DNA from: Daphnia pulex
Lineage: Eukaryota; Arthropoda; Branchiopoda; Diplostraca; Daphniidae
Direction: 5' to 3'
Length of the DNA: 64,000 bases
NCBI RefSeq assembly: GCF_021134715.1
Contig: NC_060019.1
Span: 9,624,001 to 9,688,000, forward strand
This document shows positions 59,501 through 64,000 of the stretch, one piece after another. The translations under genes were made by a program, and so were the position numbers. The first letter of the stretch is position 1. The number at the start of each line of letters is the position of its first letter. The notes under the pieces were generated by a model. That model worked only from the letters and a program-made list of their open reading frames with translations, had not been told where the DNA came from and ran no database searches.

Positions 59501-62500
59501 GGAATATATAGAAGGATATATATTGCACAACGGGGGTGTTCCCGTCAAGCCCTTTGATGTCTTCTATACAACCCCGAATTCAATCCTTTTTCTCTCTCTC
59601 TCTTTCCTTTTCTATTTGATGTAACAAAAAACCCCAAAAATATTTTTTCCGGAGGGACCCAATTCATCTGCGTCTTTACGATTTTTGGCTTCTTTTTAAG
59701 GAAGGAGGATATCGATGCAACCACAGCTGTGCAACAATTTTCGCTATTGAGTTTTTTTCCCCCAAGTTAAAAAAAAAATTCGTCATTTCTCCTTCACTGG
59801 ACGGAGTCCGATTCTCTTTTTTAAATGGTCAAATTTCATCCAACATATTGGCATTTTGAGATTTGTTTTGTTTGTGCGGAAGGGAAACGGAATCAAGAGC
59901 AGATGTTGAGTCATATGGAATGTTGCTGGTTGTGTGTGTGTGTTTACTCGCAACTACTGTCGATATTTTTCAATGAAAAAAAAATGAAATGAAAATGTTA
60001 TTCCCTCCGTTTTTAGGGACTTGAAAAGAACATGTCCATCACGGGCACACACACATCCACTGTACAATTCAAACAATCCTCTTGTTATGTGTCTGATTTC
60101 AGACCGAAATTTTGTCCTATTGATTCTCCCTTTTTTCCTCCTTTTTTTCGGCTCGGCCGTTGCACTCGTCTTGTTTACGCCTGTCGGAGAGAGAGAGAGA
60201 AAAAGGCCACTGGAATGTGTTTGTTGAGCAACAAATCTATTTTTTAATACCCAAATTTTGTTTGTCTACCGTTTCGTTTATTTTTTCCGTACCCGACGAA
60301 AATGTTTGAAAATCGCCATGGCAACCGACTAGAAGACTTGTGTTTGTGTCAAAGGTTTCCCGTTGATAACCGACGAAAAAGTTACACCCCTTTCCCTAAT
60401 CTTCGTCTCTGTAATCTCGGCCGTTTTATTATTTCTTTTGGCCAAATGTCACGCGGATATCCAATCGCTTTGAGTCACTGCTGTTTGTTTTTAAGCTTTG
60501 TCTTTTTTCTCGGGCTGGGAATGCTGATGCAACGCAACGCAAGACTGGAACGATAAAGAAAGGATTATATCTACGTACATCCTTTGGCTGTGCGTTGCAT
60601 CACGAAGAAGCAACTCGGTAGATAGCGCTTGACTTTTCCATCAAAGGTTCCATCAGTTGTTTGGGGATTTTTAATCAGCACCGCAACTATTTTATCGCTC
60701 TATTTTTTTTTCACACAAAATCTTAGCACCTCCCTCTCGCCCAGGGTACAACATACACACGTATAATGGGTTATTTCGTTCTGGTTTCATTCTAGTCATT
60801 TCAGTGGTCAGTGTTGCAGCTTTTGTCCATTAATGTACTTTGCTTTTAGTCCTTCTTTTTTTTCTCTTGTATTTCGGCTCTTGTCTAAAACAAACGCCGA
60901 AAAGAATCGGTCATCCGGGGCGTGTCTCTCTTGTGTCGTAATAACTCTTGGCCGGATAGTTTTCCAATAATCCAATCCTGTGCCACACAGTCTCGCTCTA
61001 TTATTGGGATTCTATTATTTCGTCGAAAGGATAAAAAGCAGGAAAAGGGGGAAGAAAAAAGGTACGACTACATTATAGAGATGTGTCTACATTTTAAGCT
61101 CTTTTTTTACACCTTTGTGTTACCTTTTCAACCCGTTCGTTTTTCTTTCATGTATAGTATTTCTGCCTCTCCATTTAACGAGTTCAGGTAGGGAAATGTT
61201 TGGCGCTTTCGTGTTAAAGGAAAGCTATAAAAACTGGAAGGAAATGAGGTGAGGCCACGAAAACTAAAAGGCGATTGGAAATTGGCAGTAAAAAAAAAAA
61301 CATTTTCGGGGGGTTTGAAAGAAGAAGAAGGAAATTTTGCCGATACGTTTTGTGTGTGTGTTTGTGTGGGGGTGGCGGCGGAACTAGAGAAGGAAATGCA
61401 GTAAAAAAAAATGTAGACCTGCTGACTTTGGTTATATTTCCTTTCACCCCCGCTGCGAGAGAGTTCAAAAGGTAAAAAAAAATAAAGAAAGAAAACAACA
61501 GCAGCAGTAACAGCAGCTTGGTATCGCGACTCGGGTGTAATTCAATCATTGGCGATGGGCTGTTTGGTTTAACTTCAATTTTCCCTCGCTTTTCTTTTTT
61601 TTTTTTTCTTAGTCTAATAATAAAAGTCGTAAATCTAATAGCGACTGGTCCTCCGCCTCTTCATCAGCGATTGAAAATCGATCCACGCAGATCGATGCGT
61701 CGGTTAATTGCCTTTTACTTTAGAAAACAAAAGAAACGGTTTGAGAAAAAAGAAAAAAAAGTTTTTCTTTTGTTTTTACTCATTAACACACTGTCGAACA
61801 CGTCAATTATCTCTTGTGCGAGCCGACCTTGTGTAATTATAGGCCACGTTGTTAAGGTGAAACCAGAACTTACACCGAAAAAATAAAAGGTGTTATAAAT
61901 AGCAGCAGACTCCTCCCTGTTTTGTGTGTGTGTGTGTGTTTGCGGTATAACACTCAGTCAACACAACAGGAAAAAAAAACTCGAGCGTGTGTTATCGAAT
62001 AGCACGTGTGTTGTATAGAAAACGGGAGCGCGTGCGTGTTTTTTTACGTTTTTTTATATTTTTTTTTTACTCCCCTCGGCTCCTTTTGACTCGACAGGAG
62101 AGCGTTTCGTTTTTTGTGTGTGTGATGTAATACATAACAGAGTGCCCCTCTCCCCTTTCATTTGGTTTTTTTCTTCTTCTTTTAAAGAGGGGCATATAAA
62201 TAGAAGAGAGAATATAAAAAAAACAGAATGGGAAGTAAAAAAGAAAAAAAAAACACGAGAGGGATTCCCCCTCCAGGATTCCCGGCTTTTTCAATGTGAC
62301 GTCACATCTGTTTTTTATTTTCTTTTTTTCGTGTTGAAACGACAACATTTTCATTGATGGAAAAATGTTTAATTCATTTTTTGTTGTTGGGTTCGTGATT
62401 GACGTTAGGCCGTTTTCTTATCTGAACGCAATTGAACTTTCAAACTTTTTTATCTGATTTTGTTTTTTAATTTTTTTTTAAAGAAATTTCAACGGTTTTT

Positions 62501-63887
62501 TCAAGTTTATTTTGGGGTTCGTGATTTTATTTTTTCGTGACTTGCTGATGAACATTTATTGAATGAGTCTGCTGTTTTTGAGCGATTAATTTATTGTTTC
62601 GGTTTTTTCGGTGATGTGGAATTTGGTCTCTGTCCTGTTGATTCACTTGATCCTAGACAAAGGTCAGAAGTCCATTTTCATCAGCATGTTGCATTCGATA
62701 AAATGCCAAAGTAGACAACGTCCTTCATATAATTTATCAGTTCTTTACTTTTTTCGATTTCGTACCGGATCCTGAACTTGCGCAACTATTGCACCTTTTG
62801 TTTCAAAGGTTTTCGTTGTTTCTTTGTCGACCTATTATTGGTTTTTTCGATTTCGCCCTGTCATTCTGACACACTGCCTTTTATTTGGGAATTGATGAAT
62901 CATTTCGTATTCCGTAATTGTCTACCCGTAATGTTTTTCATTCAATTTGCTTGTGGTAGGGAAAAGATTACAAAGTTATTTCGAGTTTCGGAGCTGTCGG
63001 GCCGGCCGATCGTTGCGAGGGTTACTTGTTTGTGTGTGTGTGACTGTCGTGAGGAAGTGAAAAATAAAAATCCTCTGAAAAGTATTTGGGAGAAGGGTGT
63101 AGTTTCTACACGTATTTTTTCTCTTCCTTTCTCTCTCTCTCTCTTTCTCCCGCTTGGGTGGTGTAACGAGGAGTTGGGTGAACTTGACACGTGTGTGAGA
63201 GAAACCCGCAGCACCACCAGACCGCAACCCCCGAAAAGTTGCGTTCACCGCCCTTTTTCTTCTTCTTCGGTTTTGGCGCAACAGTCGAAGGGAAAAATAC
63301 AAAAAAAAAATGTAGGTCACAAAACAACCAGCACATACGAGAGGGAGGGAACGTCGTCGGTTCTCCGCTGCGTGCCGGCCAAAAGCGGTTGGAATATATC
63401 GTGGGCATTTCCTATAGACATACACACACACACAACTATGTGCGTGTGTACATTGACGAAGTAGAAAGAACAAAATCTAGAAGGCATTTCATGGAGGAAT
63501 CTTTGAACGTTTTTCGCCAAAGGGAATGTATCAAAGAAACATTGTACCAGCACCACCAGCACAGACAACTCGCGCCCCCCTTTTTTCTCCCTCCTTCAAA
63601 TTGTGCCAGCCTTTTGCTGGACGGTTGTGGCGTTCTTCGTGTTGTTATTCAACACACGGAAGATGGCCCTTTTTGGCTTTCTCTTTCAGCGCCTCCCTCT
63701 TTTTCTTTTTTTCTTTTTCTCCCTTTTCCCGCGATTCGGAGTAAACAAAATTTCTTCCGATAACACCGCCTTCTTCTTCTTCTTCTTCTGGAGAGAGTAG
63801 GGGCTGGCTGCTGGATGCAAAAATATGCGCAACAATCCATCGTCCCTTCAGAGCTCGGGCTCTCTCATCTATAACTTTCTTCTGATG

Positions 63888-63908
63888 CATATCATCATCA
63901 TCATCATC
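63888..63908. repeat. (ATC)n microsatellite
   Basis: About seven ATC units, followed by TTC-rich sequence. Confidence 0.85.
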
Positions 63909-64000
63909 TTTTTCTTCTTCTTTTTCTTCTTCTTGAGGGGTTGCGTCATCATCATCGTAGGGGATGGGATCTCCATGGATGTTGTTTTGCCACAGCGGAG

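Larger units (their letters stand above)
55024..64000. other. Long simple-sequence-rich non-coding region (possible giant first intron)
   Basis: Nearly 9 kb without a supported coding exon. It has many pyrimidine- and purine-rich strings, AG/GA runs (56510-56531, 58484-58501), a CTG run near 58671-58685, a TTC run near 63766-63789, an ATC run near 63888-63908, and homopolymers including poly-G near 57240-57250. Open frames are low-complexity Phe/Ser/Arg-rich by-products. Introns elsewhere in the window are mostly 60-90 nt, so this could be the regulatory first intron of a gene to the right. Confidence 0.4.

Noticed and set aside
63191-63763. 190-codon plus-strand ORF near the right end, with several overlapping frames
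   Set aside because: Phe/His/Arg-rich low complexity caused by TTC, CA and AG repeats. Open on both strands, so not evidence of coding.
7561-64000. CRISPR arrays or prokaryotic-type defence systems
   Set aside because: All repeated units are microsatellites or short tandem duplications without spacers, and the gene structures are intron-rich eukaryotic.

Overview
The window is arthropod nuclear DNA, most likely from a water flea (Daphnia or a close branchiopod crustacean). This is inferred from very short introns (mostly about 60-90 nt), arthropod genes (myosuppressin, a GRD-type Cys-loop channel subunit, a Henna-like phenylalanine hydroxylase) and microsatellite-rich spacers. No prokaryotic features, rRNA or tRNA genes were found. 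I rebuilt each multi-exon gene by joining exons at splice signals and checking that the chain stays in frame. Every exon chain reported as a complete gene closes on a whole number of codons.

Layout. 1.2-2.7 kb (+): a secreted/type I membrane protein with a Ser/Thr-rich stalk. 2.9-7.0 kb (-): a DNAI7/CASC1-like axonemal dynein protein in 14 exons, convergent with the first gene. 9.8-12.1 kb (+): a secreted two-CUB protein. 12.8-15.1 kb (+): phosphatidylserine synthase (PTDSS2 type). 16.4-17.7 kb (+): L-lactate dehydrogenase. 18.7-24.0 kb (+): C2CD5, enlarged to about 1296 residues. 25.4-26.4 kb (-): the myosuppressin precursor in two coding exons. 31.7-36.0 kb (+): mitochondrial acyl-CoA synthetase ACSS3. 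38.4-42.9 kb (-): two tandem aromatic amino acid hydroxylases, one complete PAH and one paralog reduced to the catalytic domain. 43.7-47.5 kb (-): a GRD/CG8916-type Cys-loop receptor subunit. 48.4-50.0 kb (+): an unrecognised seven-TM protein, divergent from the receptor. 50-64 kb has no recognisable coding gene; it is microsatellite-rich and may hold first exons (about 52.3-52.6 and 54.7-55.0 kb) and a long first intron of a gene running off the right edge.

The genes do not form one pathway. Loose themes are lipid and acyl-CoA metabolism (PTDSS2, ACSS3, C2CD5), aromatic amino acid metabolism (the PAH pair) and neural signalling (myosuppressin, the Cys-loop subunit). The most notable points are the tandem PAH pair with a stripped-down second copy; the channel's Ser-Asp in place of Pro-Ala before M2, which predicts cation selectivity; a 30-nt microexon in that channel; the split myosuppressin gene; a GC-AG intron and an unusual 318-residue exon in C2CD5; and clustered ACGTG motifs upstream of lactate dehydrogenase.
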